NCBI RefSeq assembly: GCF_947507565.1
Contig: NC_089179.1
Location: forward strand, 2,993,747 to 3,057,746
Reading direction: 5' to 3'
DNA length: 64,000 nucleotides
From: Oscarella lobularis
Lineage: Eukaryota; Porifera; Homoscleromorpha; Homosclerophorida; Oscarellidae
Position 1 is the first letter of the stretch. Every line of letters begins with the position of its first letter. Of this stretch, positions 47,044 through 58,057 are shown piece after piece. The position numbers and the translations under genes are program-made. The notes under the pieces were generated by a model, which was not told the origin of the DNA, searched no databases, and was given only the letters and a program-made list of their open reading frames with translations.

Positions 47044-47671
47044 GTTCTTTCTCTATACTGATGCTTTAGGCGAGTGAGCTTCCAAACGCTCGAATACCGG
47101 CAGTCGAAAAGACATCTTCTCGTTTGTCTGCACGTCTTGGATGTTCTGTGTCGTCTTGCTGCTGTTGTTGCTTAAATGGAATATTGGCATTTGATCACGT
47201 GGGCACAGTATGCATTATAAACGATCCCCTTCCCCCACCCCCACTCCTGGTCGAAACATGTTCAAGGAGTCGAAAGATCGTCTGATCGCGAAATGACGTT
47301 TTCGAATGTTTGCTGTTTACTCGTTTGCCCGTCTTGGATGTTCGCAATTCTTCGCCTGGACGCGCGTACGCGCCGGAAAGGACCCCTCCCCGCATCGTAC
47401 CACACGCAAAAGTAAAGAGATACCGTCAAAACGTTTCCTCTTCCACGTCGGGCGCTGCCTCGATTGCGCATAGACCTCTAGCTTGCGAGAGCGAGGAGAG
47501 AGACTTACACTCACGTGATCACTGCACTGTACGGGATCAAAGCCCCGTACAGCGCGCGGACCCAACGTTGGATTCACTTGCTAAAAATAAACGCGGTTGA
47601 CAGATCAAAATCAATTCGCATTTTTTCCATGCCTAAAATAAAGGAGACAGTCAAGAACGTTACACGTGTGG
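47044..47671. other. 3' flank of fucolectin gene 1
   Basis: Shares blocks (CACCGGAAAGG-like, GTCAAAACGTTTCCTCTTC) with 49844-50200 downstream of gene 2. No gene supported. Confidence 0.5.
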
Positions 47672-47950
47672 CGTGTTCGCGTTCACCTCCTTGGAATGGG
47701 TATTCTGAGTCTCGCTCAATTAAATTCAAGTCATTGGCAATGAGAAGACCACTTCAGCAATAAATCACTGCTTTCTAACGCACGTGACTGTGAGCTTCCG
47801 CTCACTAGAATCAGCAAATGACATCGTTGAATGTTATATGCTCGCTTGTCTGCACGTGTTCTGTATTTGATCACTTGTGCAAACGTGACGCCCAAAGGGG
47901 CCCCTCAAAAAGTAAAGCCTTACCGGTAAAGTGTTTCAAGGTCGGGCCGA
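47672..47950 (+). pseudogene. Fucolectin 3'-end relic A
   Basis: Begins with a recognisable last part of a lectin exon (CGCGTTCACCTCCT, then GGGTATTCTGAGTCTCGC) and continues into 3' flank. The same arrangement recurs at 50595-50830. No upstream lectin sequence remains. Confidence 0.55.
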
Positions 47951-48178
47951 GAAAGACAATACTGTATTTCATTTATCCTGAGGAGAGTCTGTTACAGGCG
48001 ATGACCAGATTGGTATTCAAGCAGATGTTTGTTGAGATACAGGTTATCTTCTAAAATGATAAGTAAGTCTTTTTCGCTGACGAAAAAATAGGTTTTAATT
48101 CTGATTTTAATTAAAAGATCGACGAAGATGCTATCCCATGAGTACAGTTGAAATAGGCGGCGCTTAATTAATACATGC

Positions 48179-48364
48179 AAAGCGCCCGCGGGCCTTCAAG
48201 TTAAGTAATGCTGAAAAATAGACACCGTGGGCAAATGAAGCCAGAAGAGCAATTGTTCACGTGCAAACATCGTGCGCCGGGCGGTGCGACATGTGCATGA
48301 ATTATATAAGAGGACAGTGGATAGGCACGTTTGCCACACGCGCCTATAGCAAGCGGATCTTAGT
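48179..48364 (+). promoter_or_regulatory. Promoter of fucolectin gene 2
   Basis: Copy of 45281-45460, with TATATAAG at 48303-48310 about 55 bases before the ATG. Confidence 0.6.
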
Positions 48365-49838
48365 ATGGCATTCCTGGTGACGGCCGTTTTGGGCGCTACT
48401 GCTCTCTTTTCCTCGCTTGCATTCGGAGCAAATTTCACGAGCGGTAAGCGATCGAAGCTCAAAGGAATATTGAACTGTCGCGCGGCCCTCGAAAAATTCT
48501 AAAGCAATCCGCAATTTAGGCTGATTGCAACGTCAAAGAAAGCATGTAATGATCTTTAGACACCTCGGTGGGTCGAGTCGAGCGACAGAGTCTGACATTT
48601 TAGGATAGCGACCAGCGCTCTGCCTGTTCGGCCCATTTGTTTCGTTATCGATGATCGCATTTCCATAAATCAACGTACGGCGTAGAGTGAGAGTCGACTT
48701 GCAGATCGAGTCGGCACTCTATATGCATTTCAATCCCCACGCGCTGATTGTAGTGTTAATTAGATGCGCGGCCCGAACGTCGAAGTTCAATTTGACATTA
48801 ATTCGATTATATGCAATTAGCTAAGGGGCCCTAGACTATTCAGGCGTTCTTCTAGATTACGAAATTCTGAGAAAATCGTGGAAATTTTACACCGATTTGA
48901 CAGTTTTTGGAACAGCAACGCAGAGTTCTACCTATTCTCACTCGTGCAACCCCACCGCTTCAAAAGCGATTGACGGAAACAACGAGGGCGTCTTCTATCC
49001 GTGGTGCTCAGTCACACACACGAACAAGGAGGCGGCACCGTGGTGGGAAGTCAACTTGAGAAAAGGCTCAACCGTCTATTCAGTCGTTGTTTTCAATCGT
49101 CTCGGCGACATGGATCGTCTCTCCAACTTCGACGTCATACTGAAAGATAAATCCCACAACGTCTTGAGAAGCATCCACGAAGTTCAGGGTGACAGAGAGA
49201 TCATGGGCTTCGAAGTGCAGCCCGTACTCGAAGACGTTATCTACGTTCGAGTCCAGCTTCGCGGAAAAAACGTTCTCAGTCTCGCTGAAGTAGAAGTTTA
49301 CGGTCGGTAAAAGAGTCGAAGGACTACCTCCTGTCACATAACATAATTACTCGAATTATTTTCTTAGGAATGAACTCGGAAGCCACCCAAACAAACCTAG
49401 CCCATTACCAACCCGCAACTCAAAGCTCGACCTCCAGTCACTCGTGTTCACCGACCGCTTCTTTGGCCGTCGACGGCAACACGGAGGGCGTCTTCGATCC
49501 GTGGTGCTCGGTCGCTCAAACGAACGACGAGGATCAAGCCTGGTGGCAGGTCGAGCTCCCAGGCACGCGTATTGTCTACTCGGTTCGCGTTTTCAATCGC
49601 GTCGACTGCTGCATGGAAAATCTCGCAAATTTCAACATCACGCTGCTAGATTGGTACGGAAGAACGCAGGCGACGAAACATTAATTTTTTCGTCGGTGGC
49701 ACGCAAACCGAAATATACACGTTCGATAAGAAAGTCGAGAGAGTAGGTATCGTTCGCGTTCACCTCCTCGGAAAGAACGTTCTTAGTCTTGCTGAGGTTC
49801 AAGTGATCGGTAATGACGGGACCATTTTAGAGGAATAG
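48365..49838 (+). pseudogene. Fucolectin gene 2, frameshifted in second lectin domain
   Basis: Exons 48365-48443 (signal peptide), 48856 to about 49305 (lectin domain 1) and about 49369-49838 (domain 2). In domain 1 the Cys pair is lost (FNRLGDMDRL in place of FNRIDCCMGRL). In domain 2 the frame hits TAA at 49682-49684 after RTQATKH; compared with gene 1 there is a net 7-base insertion there, and the remainder of the domain (EIYTF-like, LGKNVLSLAEVQVIG) continues in another frame to 49838. A truncated secreted protein could still be made, but the second domain would lack its last strands. I score it as broken; sequencing error is the alternative. Confidence 0.65.
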
Positions 49839-49843
49839 GTTCT

Positions 49844-50240
49844 TTTTCTATACTGATGCTTTAGGCAAGTGAGAGCTCTACTTCCATCCGCTCGAATCGG
49901 CGACATTTTCTGAATGATTGATGCTCGTTTGTCTGCACGTCTTGGATGTTCGCAATTGAAAATTTGTTGTCTTGCTGCTGCTGCTGCTGCTGTTGCTGTT
50001 GGTTTTAAATGGAATTCTCTGCCTGGGCACGTACTGTACGCACCGGAAAGGGCCCCCTCCCCCTCGCATCGTACTATACGCAAAAAGTAAAGACATACAC
50101 AGTCAAAACGTTTCCTCTTCGACGTCGGGCGCCGCCTCGATCGCGCAGAGAGAGAAGACTCATACTCACGTGATCAATTCTGATCAAAGCCCGTACAGGG
50201 CACGGACCCGGAGATGCTAGCACTTTATTATCCGTGATGC
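49844..50240. other. 3' flank of fucolectin gene 2
   Basis: Homologous to the flank of gene 1 with a CTG microsatellite inserted at about 49974-50000. No gene. Confidence 0.5.
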
Positions 50241-50246
50241 TAGCCT

Positions 50247-50308
50247 AGCCTCGCGTTCGCCAGGTCCTTCTCCACGGGAGGGGAGAAGGGCCTGGCGAAC
50301 GCGAGGCT
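50247..50308. repeat. Hairpin element 1
   Basis: Arms 50247-50273 and 50282-50308 are reverse complements with one mismatch in 27; they begin AGCCTCGCG and end CGCGAGGCT. The loop is ACGGGAGG. One of three related hairpins within 310 bases. Confidence 0.85.
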
Positions 50309-50355
50309 AATGCTAGCCTGGCAGAATATTTATTTATAGCTCTGGCCTGGCTGCT

Positions 50356-50412
50356 AGCCTCGCGTGCCATGCAGGCCCCGGGATCAGAGGAGAAGGGCCT
50401 GCACGCGAGGCT
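50356..50412. repeat. Hairpin element 2
   Basis: Outer arms AGCCTCGCGTGC and GCACGCGAGGCT are perfect complements; a 5-base bulge precedes AGGCCC in the left arm, matching GGGCCT on the right. The core CGGGATCAGAGGAGAAGG is related to element 1. Confidence 0.8.
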
Positions 50413-50439
50413 ACGCCGCTGCCCGCGGGCGTACAAAGA

Positions 50440-50495
50440 ATCTAGTCGATAGGCTCGTTTGCCACACGCCTATAGAAAGCCAAACGAAGCGGATC
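50440..50495 (+). promoter_or_regulatory. Orphan fucolectin promoter fragment
   Basis: Matches the last part of the two fucolectin promoters (GATAGGCTCGTTTGCC, ACACGCCTATAGAAAGCC, GCGGATCT) but leads into hairpin element 3 instead of a signal-peptide exon. Confidence 0.55.
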
Positions 50496-50498
50496 TCA

Positions 50499-50551
50499 CT
50501 CGCAAGCCAGCCCCCGGATGTCCCCGGGAGGAGAACGGACTGGCTTGCGAG
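50499..50551. repeat. Hairpin element 3
   Basis: Arms CTCGCAAGCCAG (50499-50510) and CTGGCTTGCGAG (50540-50551) match perfectly, with a GC-rich core containing CCCCGGGAGGAGAA. Its inner arm sequence differs from elements 1 and 2 but is self-consistent. Confidence 0.8.
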
Positions 50552-50594
50552 GCTAGGCATTCATACTGTCTCGGCAACTAGTTGAAACAAATCA

Positions 50595-50830
50595 AACGGG
50601 TATTCTGAGTCTCGCAGAAGTTCAAGTGATTGGCAATGAAAAGACCACTTAGGCAAACTTTTCTATACTGACGCTTTCTAAGGCACGCGACTGTGAGCTT
50701 AATGACATCGTTGAATGTTTGACGTTCGCTTGTCTGCACGTGTTCTGCATTTGATCGCTTGTGCACACGTAACGCCCAAAGGGGCCCCCTCAAGAAAAGC
50801 CATAAGGTCAAAAAGTCGGGTCGAGATAGA
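50595..50830 (+). pseudogene. Fucolectin 3'-end relic B
   Basis: Starts with the end of a lectin exon (GGGTATTCTGAGTCTCGC, then GAAGTTCAAGTGATTGG) and continues into the same flank as relic A. The rest of the gene is missing, between the orphan promoter and this tail. Confidence 0.55.
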
Positions 50831-51075
50831 GAGTAACAACTGAACCAAAGCCCCGTACGCCCACCTATATATTTATGTATTGATGTATTTATTTATTTAC
50901 TCATTTTGGCGTCGCCTTTTTCAACTATAGTATCTGCGTCAATCATTTAATTAAAATCAAAAGTAAGACCATTTTTTTCGTCAGTAAAAGGGACTTACTT
51001 CTGGGAAGATATCTCCAAAACAGCCTCCTTGATTCAACGAATAACAATCTTGTCGTCGCCGGTAACAGACAATTC

Positions 51076-52113
51076 TCACAAAAAATGAGCAGACAACGTC
51101 ACACCGGTCAACTCTTCGCTAACCTCCCACAATCGACGAGCGACCTCATCGTCCTTTGCAACATCAGCGACGTCGGCCTGACGACAATCGACAAAGTAAC
51201 GCCCACTCACCCCATCCAATTCCTCAGCCAAAGCGCAATAGATGCTCGTCTGCGCTCCCTGCCACGGCGTCTTGAGAAACAGCAGAGCGATCGGCGCGAC
51301 GAGAATCGCCTTGACGACGCCCCAAAATCCGCGAATCACGTGTCGACCCAAATTTGTAAAAACAATCCCCGGATGTAGAGCGTTTACCGTGACGCCGACA
51401 CTTCCGTCGCCAAGACGACGCGAAAGTTCGCGAGTGAAGAGCACGTTCGCCAACTTGCTTCGACAGTAGGCGACACGTCGATCGTAATCGCGTTCAAAAT
51501 TCAAATCATTGAAATCAATTTTACCGCGTTTGTGACCGAGTGACGCCACGTTGATGACGCGACTCGGTTTCGATTCGACGAGACGATCCATGAGGAGAAG
51601 CGTGAGAAGAAAATGACCGAGATGATTTACGCCGAAATGCATCTCGTGACCGTCGACTGTGCGCCAATACGGGCATCGATAGACGCCCGCGTTGTTCACG
51701 AGAACGTCAATGGATCGTTCTTCTGTGCGCATGCGTGCGACGAATTGTCGCACCGATGCGAAGTCTGCTAAGTCGAGATGTCGATACGCGACGGATTCGA
51801 CGTCGGTTGTGCGTTTCGCGCGTCGGCGAATGTCTTCGCAGGCGGCGCGACCGCGTTTCGCGTCGCGGCAGCCGATTATGACGCGTGCGCCGCGTTTTGC
51901 GAGTTCGACTGCCGTCTCTTTGCCTATTCCCGTGTTTCCGCCCGTTATTATAACGGTTTTGCCCGAAAGTCGGCGTTTGCTGCGGCAAACTCCGCCCGCG
52001 AAGTACCTAGAGAGAGAATTTAGCATAGAAACGTCGCGCTACGCTGCTTTGCACTTTCGAATCGCTAGCAGGCAGCCGGAGAGAGCCGCTACAAAAAGAA
52101 TCACCTCTTTCAT
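51076..52113 (-). CDS. Retinol-dehydrogenase-like short-chain dehydrogenase (RDH11-14 type)
   Basis: NAD(P)-dependent oxidoreductase of the SDR superfamily. Exon 2 (52006-51076) holds the cofactor motif TGGNTGIGKETA, NNAG, the catalytic Ser in INVASLGHKR, and the catalytic YCRSK. The N-terminal motif YFAGGVCRSKRRLSGK is characteristic of microsomal or mitochondrial retinol dehydrogenases. Two starts are possible: ATG 52026 reading straight in, or ATG 52113 with a hydrophobic anchor exon (52113-52043, KEVILFVAALSGCLLAIRK) spliced in phase through a 36-base intron. I prefer the second because it supplies the membrane anchor typical of the family. Length (about 325 residues) is normal. A decayed copy of the anchor exon lies at 58058-58172. 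Confidence 0.88.
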
Positions 52114-52724
52114 GATTGTAGACAGCAGTCCCGGACGTTTTCAGGTGTCCCGTAGGACAAAAAGAAAATAATTAAACTAAACCTACTGTAGATAAAGATC
52201 ATGTCGTTATTGTATAGGTAAACGCTTGCTTTCTTCACTTCAAAACGGAATGACCATTTGCTCTCTTATTGATCTCGAATGGTCGACCATGACCGAAAGT
52301 GATATATAGATATATAGCCTCTCTCTCTATATATATACATATACATATATATGTATATATGCGTGGCAAAATAGCGGCAATATATATACGTTTCTGCACG
52401 TGTTGGCTGCATGAGCTTCGGCTGGGTGCGCGACATTGAGCCAGCTGAAACGTTAGCTGCCACTGTTAGACTATGAACGTTGTAAACCGCAAAGCGTACC
52501 GCACTGTCTTAGTGGCTAGGAACTAAAACATTCTCCTTGGTAGACAGCCAGAACTGACTAGACTATAGTCATATAGTAATAAAACCGACTACTGCCTACT
52601 CGATTATAAGGCAATAAATTCACGCCGCCCCAAGAACAGAAACAGTCTCGAAACGAGAGTAATTTAACGACAGAAAAAAACGACACGTACGTCAAGGAGC
52701 GCTCGAACTGCAAGTGACAATAAA
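52114..52724. other. Intergenic with TA-rich microsatellite
   Basis: Contains an alternating TA/CA run at about 52302-52390. No gene seen. The SDR promoter should lie at its left end. Confidence 0.5.
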
Positions 52725-53447
52725 TCAAAACCTAACGGTGACTGAACGAAAATCGAAGTCTTTCAAATCCAGCGCTCCTCCCTTTGCTAACAGATCCCCG
52801 AACACTCGCTCGTAACTGCTCGCGGTAACTTGAGCAGCGACCCGGTAGGGAAACCAGTCGATAACGCCCCCAAACAAATTGTTCGTGACGGCGAAAATGT
52901 CGCAGTGGGTCTCGGGACGCTCCTCATTCGGTCGCGCGATGGTGAACGTAAGACCGGCGCGAGCGCGCGTATAATTAACCGGAAATCGCGGGGACGATCG
53001 ATCGAAGTCGTTACGGTCCGTGCCCTTGTAAAAGCATGCGCGGGCGTGGTCGCAGGTGACGTAAACGACGTCATGGACGAGGAGACGCGTTTGAAGCGGC
53101 CACGGCGTGACGATGTTCCAGAGAGCGACGAGTTGATCGTCTATGCTGGAAACGATCGGCGCATAGACGTCCCACTTCTGGCGAATCTCGTGCCTGCTGA
53201 GAAGGCAGGCGACTTTTAGGGCGGTAATTGGCACGGAGGACCAGTAGAATTTCATTTGGAATCGAGGACCGGACGATTCGAATTGTTTCGATGGATCTGC
53301 TGTGTAGTAGAATTTCGCGTTTGGCCCAAGTCTGTCAGGGTTGCCGTCGCGCAAGAATGTCCATCCAGGGTCCTCGCGGCTTTCCTTTTCCAGTCGAAAA
53401 GCGTGCTGCACGTCTGAAATAGAGAACGGCTCGGGAAGGACGTTCAT
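52725..53447 (-). CDS. START-domain lipid-transfer-like protein
   Basis: Single-exon frame of about 240 residues from ATG 53447. The order of features fits a START domain: GWTFLRDG near the N-terminus, a segment LSRHEIRQKWDVYAPIVSSI (compare the START W-D motif), central beta strands around LQTRLLVHDVVYV, and a C-terminal helix (VAAQVTASSYERVFGDLLAKG). Length matches minimal START proteins such as the phosphatidylcholine-transfer type. Cytosolic binding of a lipid is inferred from the fold only. No signal peptide or membrane segment. Confidence 0.55.
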   Translation of the reverse strand: MNVLPEPFSISDVQHAFRLEKESREDPGWTFLRDGNPDRLGPNAKFYYTADPSKQFESSGPRFQMKFYWSSVPITALKVACLLSRHEIRQKWDVYAPIVSSIDDQLVALWNIVTPWPLQTRLLVHDVVYVTCDHARACFYKGTDRNDFDRSSPRFPVNYTRARAGLTFTIARPNEERPETHCDIFAVTNNLFGGVIDWFPYRVAAQVTASSYERVFGDLLAKGGALDLKDFDFRSVTVRF

Positions 53448-53888
53448 TTTCAACAAATTACAACAAAAATGTCGTACGCATGCGAGCGCAGTGCACTGTT
53501 TCTTCCGGTATGCAAACGGTTAAGCGTATGCGTTATTTACGCCTTCATGTGCGGATCAGTGCGGGACTATCACTAATCAATGTCTTAACTCCAGTGGTCA
53601 TTTCGCTTCCTACTAAATGTTAGCCTAGTCGAAATCCGAGAGGTACATTCAATTTTGGAGCCACATCAAATTTGGAGTACTAAGCGACAAAGTACCCCAG
53701 TATGCAGGTGCTCCAAATAAAAAGGTATACAGATACCATATGATTTCACTACCGCAGAAGGTCCGTCTAGTAAAAATTCCTCGTTTCTCTTCTGCCGATA
53801 TTAACTACATCGGGTAACACACTAAATTACTAAAAGAGAAAAAAATGTACAGTCTGCCTCTAATGTCGGTCAGTCCGAGTTTTGCTAT
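53448..53888. other. Intergenic between START gene and ROCO gene
   Basis: Nothing recognised. It probably carries the 3' end of the ROCO gene and the START promoter. Confidence 0.45.
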
Positions 53889-56800
53889 TTATTGACGCTC
53901 ATGCAGCTCTTCGTACTTGCTTTTGATGGCTGATCGGGCAATACCGACCTGCTGGAACCAACGAAGAAGACCGCCTACTGTCGGAGATGCTGATTGCTTC
54001 GTCCACAACTCCAGCACCTTAAACATACGAACGAAATTATCACGAGTAAACTCGCCAATGTCATGACGATCATTCAAGCTTGTGCCTAGGAAAATACTAA
54101 CAGCTTCCCACTTTGATCCGTCGACGGCAGCGCACGCCGTCAGGAACTCAGCTGATGCCAAATCTTCGTCCGCGGGAAAAATGCCTATATAATATGTAAT
54201 TAACAAAAGATAAACATTTCCAAAAGGAAGAATACCGGACGCAGTGGTAGGCCAAGCAAAGAGCACCAAGTCTCTGACGCGAGACCGATGACGTCTTTCC
54301 GGTCGAGCAGAAAAAAGGAAATGATCAAGAGCCTTGTCGTTCGCCTTCTGATGAACTGCACTCGACGAATAAATAGCCGGATCTTCGTCGAGCAGTTTCA
54401 GATGGCAGCTGTCTATATAGAACCAATTGAAAGCAACGCCAGGACTCCTTTCGTCGCACGCTGCCACGATCATCGTCTTCAGCTCGTCGAGAAACTCCTT
54501 CGCAGTCGACTCGTATCCGGCTTTGTCTGACCAGCGAAGGATGACGTCGATGCAATGGCGTTCCTTCTTTAGGCCCAATCTTATTAGACACTCGACCTCT
54601 TTGTCGTCGACTATCTTCACTAATTTGACGCCGTCCTTCCAGACTTCGTGGCTCGTGTTGGCCAGGCGAGAGCATCGACATTGAAGAAGGACGAACGACG
54701 ATGGTGATATGATATCGACGCAATGGACACACTCGTATCGTTGACCACGATACACGTCCATCGTTGAATGCTTACCCCAGGCGTCGCCAGGAATTGAACA
54801 CTGAAGAAGAGCCGGAATCTGATATACTTCTGGTAAGTGTTCAACCCGAAAACACAGTTCGAGGTACAGAAGAATTTCAATTGCATCGTCGACTGGAACT
54901 GAAAACGGAGACGGGATCCCTTTCTCTTTGAGATGGTTTCCGAATGCGACCAAAGCTGAGTTGATGTCCTCTTTAGACGCCTTGCCTGATTTTTCAGTTG
55001 GCATGCCAAATGGGAAATAGGGTGGTGAAAGAAGAGGGCCAATCACGTTGTGACATAACCAGATTGGTCGGACGCAAATTCGACGACCCAGATTAACGAT
55101 CTAAGGAAATAACAATAATAATAAAGAAAATATGGCAATTCTATTGATTAAAACGCCCACTCACTATTCCAGATGAGTCAAGATACTCAACGGCAATTTT
55201 TTTCTCGCCGTCTGTCAAAGTGATGCCGACGTCTTCGGCGACGAATTTCTCAAACTCTTCTGTCGTCATGAAATAGCCCAACGGACCCTTGCGCTTCTCG
55301 TCCGGAAGAGAGAGATTCTGCTCAATTGAATAGCACAATTTGGGCACATCCTCTGCAGTCTGCAAAACAGAAAAACCGAGTGCCTAAGCAACGAGCAAGA
55401 TAACACTACATCCACCTCTAAGATTTGTTCACGGAGACTTCTGAGCTTGTCTCGGCAGTTGTTCATGCGAACCGAATTGCTTTTACTACAATCCATTTCG
55501 ATTACGTGTGAAATCTCAAAGGTGTCTCCAAATTCCTCCTGAAGAATTCCTGCAACTCTTTTCAGCTGAAAACTCGCTTCGGTTCCCGCCTTCTCTTGGA
55601 CGCCAACTAAATTGAAGATCATGACAAGGCGAATCAGCGATCTCAAGTGCGGAGGAAGCATGCGCAACGAAGCCTTGGCAAACGCACACCAATAGCGTCC
55701 TTCTTGTAACAGAAGACTTTCTGACGTCATCTCCTCTCCGTCTCGAAAGCGAAGAACAAGAGCAAACATTGTATTGGAGCGTCGAAAGAAGAGACCGTGA
55801 GCGCTGTGGAAGGTCCATTGGGCACCAAAGTCCCACGTCGTTCCTTTGCCCACTCCCGGAATTTTGACATGGTGAATTTCAATGCCGGCTGTGCGATCTT
55901 TCGCGTCGACTGGAGGACGATTGAGTTGAAGAAGAGAATTGACGAACGTGGTTTTTCCCGCCATATCGCTGCCAATTACGCAGATTTTGATCGAATCAGG
56001 TTGAACTTTTTCGCGTTGAAGGATAGAAAATCGGGCAGCGTCCTATTAAACTAATTACGCCCAGAACAGTATACAAAAGCAAACTGAAAATGGCGCGTAC
56101 GTAATGCTGTCGAAGTCGCATTCTGATTTCACCATCTTCTGCCAGCTGATGAGGCGTCTTTCCGTACTATAAATTCCGCCTTATAATCTGCCATTTCTGA
56201 AATGACGCCTCACTTCGTCTTCGCACGTGACGTCAACACCCTTTTCAATCAAGTAATCTATAACTGACTTGCTTGGGGAGACTTGACTTGCTGCAAGATG
56301 CAAGGCATTGCGATTTATCTGTAAAAGATAAGATAGAGACAAGGCCAGCAGTGAACATTCTGAGTACGAAATCTCTAGCAGAAATATCAGCCCCTAGTTC
56401 GATCAGCTGCTGAATAGCAACAAACGAAGGTGGACATAACGCACATGCGTGCAATAACGGCGTTCTCCCCTTCTGAAACAGAAATCGCGAAATAGGCCAA
56501 AAGTGTGAAAATGCTGTCACCCTATTCTTTGAATTGACATCAACCCTTCTCTCAGTGATAAGATGCTTCACAGCATCTTTCACGTCATCTTCGGAATGTT
56601 CTTCCCTACTGGCGTAAAACAAAGCCGTTTGCCCTTTCTGCATAAACGAAGCGGTTAATCATATGATACATGTATTAATTAATTAGTAACGCTCTAAAAC
56701 CTTATCTGTTGCTCTACAATCAGCTCCTCTCTCGCTCAAGTAACGCATTTTCAGTAGGCCCCTTCCACACGCTAACATCAAAGGCGTTTGTCCCAGCTAA

Positions 56801-57906
56801 AGACGAAATGAGTGGAAATTTACGACACAAAAAATTGTCATAACCCTGTTAGATTCATTAACAAGAGCGCCGCGTTCTACAAGCCATTTCACTCCAAATA
56901 TGCTTCCACTCCAAGCGGCATTATGAAGAGGAGTCTCCTTGTCCTACCAGACACAAATATCCTTCTCATAGGTATCAAAAGAACTCATTTTGTACCGTTT
57001 CTTTAGTAGTATCGATGCTGCACTTTTCCCTTCTTTTATGGAGCAGATGATGAAAAACATCGTCAGCTTCGTCAAACGACGCAAATTCATTTGTGGCAGC
57101 CCAAAACTATTAGAAAGCCCTATGCCTTATGGATAGCCAGAGAGCAGAGCGAATCTCTTACTATGTCAAGAGGTGACAACTTGGCGCCATTCCTTTCCAG
57201 AACTATCATTTTCTCCACTGCGTCAATAGAGCTTGCACAGGCATACGAATAAGGAGTACGTCCATGCTGAACCAAAAATAAGAGTGCGCGCGTTGAAAAA
57301 AGTCCAGGTCATACTTTGTCTTCCACGTCAACATTGGCACCCAAATAAATAAGTTGAAGCACGCCATGATAATTTCCCCACTCGCATGCACAGTGAAGTG
57401 GCTTTGTTTCATTCCACTACAAACACCCAACAATTAATAACTAATGATCAATTTCATCAATTGATACCAGTGATTGGCCATTAACGTTATACTTTCGTTT
57501 CACGACTATTTCGAGATACCATACACATGCTTCCTTATTCGTCATAAACTGTCTTCCAGCCACATAGTGAAGGGCTCCCAAGCCAGTCCTGAACTTCATT
57601 AGGAAGCTTGTTACTAGACATCACCGGCAGCGATAAAGGAGTTCTCTATACCTGCTCACTTCGAAATCCTTTCTCAGCTAAGAGAAATCTCTCAACTTCG
57701 CTCCAGTTTCGGTCGTCGATCATCGATATCAAGATTTCGATCGCAGTTGTCGCTTCTGCCAGACTTGTCTCTTCTCCAAGACTTGTCTTTTCTGCCAGAG
57801 CAGCTTCGCCTTCTGGGTCTGCTGCAGCGTCTGCTGCAACAAGAGCAAGGGGTCTTATAGTTTCATCTACCGGTATGCTAATTTTTAGTCCCCGAACCCC
57901 GCCCAT
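53889..57906 (-). CDS. Ankyrin-Roc-COR-death (ROCO/DAPK-like) protein without kinase
   Basis: About 15 short-intron exons on the minus strand from ATG 57906. Exon 1 ends in FLLAEKGFRSEQ. Exons from 57589 to about 56098 carry one ankyrin repeat each (for example KGRTPLLHAC, INRNALHLAA). The exon at about 56041-55415 is a Roc GTPase with P-loop GSDMAGKTT and G3 motif DFGAQ. The next exons hold a COR-like region (FEKFVAEDVGI...LDSSGI, then GRRICVRPIWLCHNVIGP). The last exon ends with a death domain (GSKWEAVSIFLGTS...FQQVGIARSAIKSKYEEL). Within it, 51 bases at about 54183-54233 have intron ends but no stop, so removal is optional. The architecture resembles death-associated protein kinase minus the kinase domain. 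GTP-regulated death-domain signalling is inferred. Paralogue: 1896-4189. Confidence 0.82.
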
Positions 57907-57921
57907 ATTTATTTTCGTTCG

Positions 57922-57966
57922 TTGTCAAATGTAGTTCGTACTCAGAGTACGAACTACATTTGACAA
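57922..57966. repeat. Perfect 45-base palindrome upstream of the ROCO start codon
   Basis: Two 22-base arms (57922-57943 and 57945-57966) are exact reverse complements around a single A. It starts 16 bases upstream of the ATG on the minus strand, so it lies in the 5' UTR or core promoter of the ROCO gene. Confidence 0.95.
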
Positions 57967-58057
57967 TCGCGACGAGTTGAACAGCGGTAAATTACTAAGA
58001 CGAGCTTGCTTCGGGAGAGTCTGTTTGCGAGATTTCCTTAACTTGCGCATTTTACTA

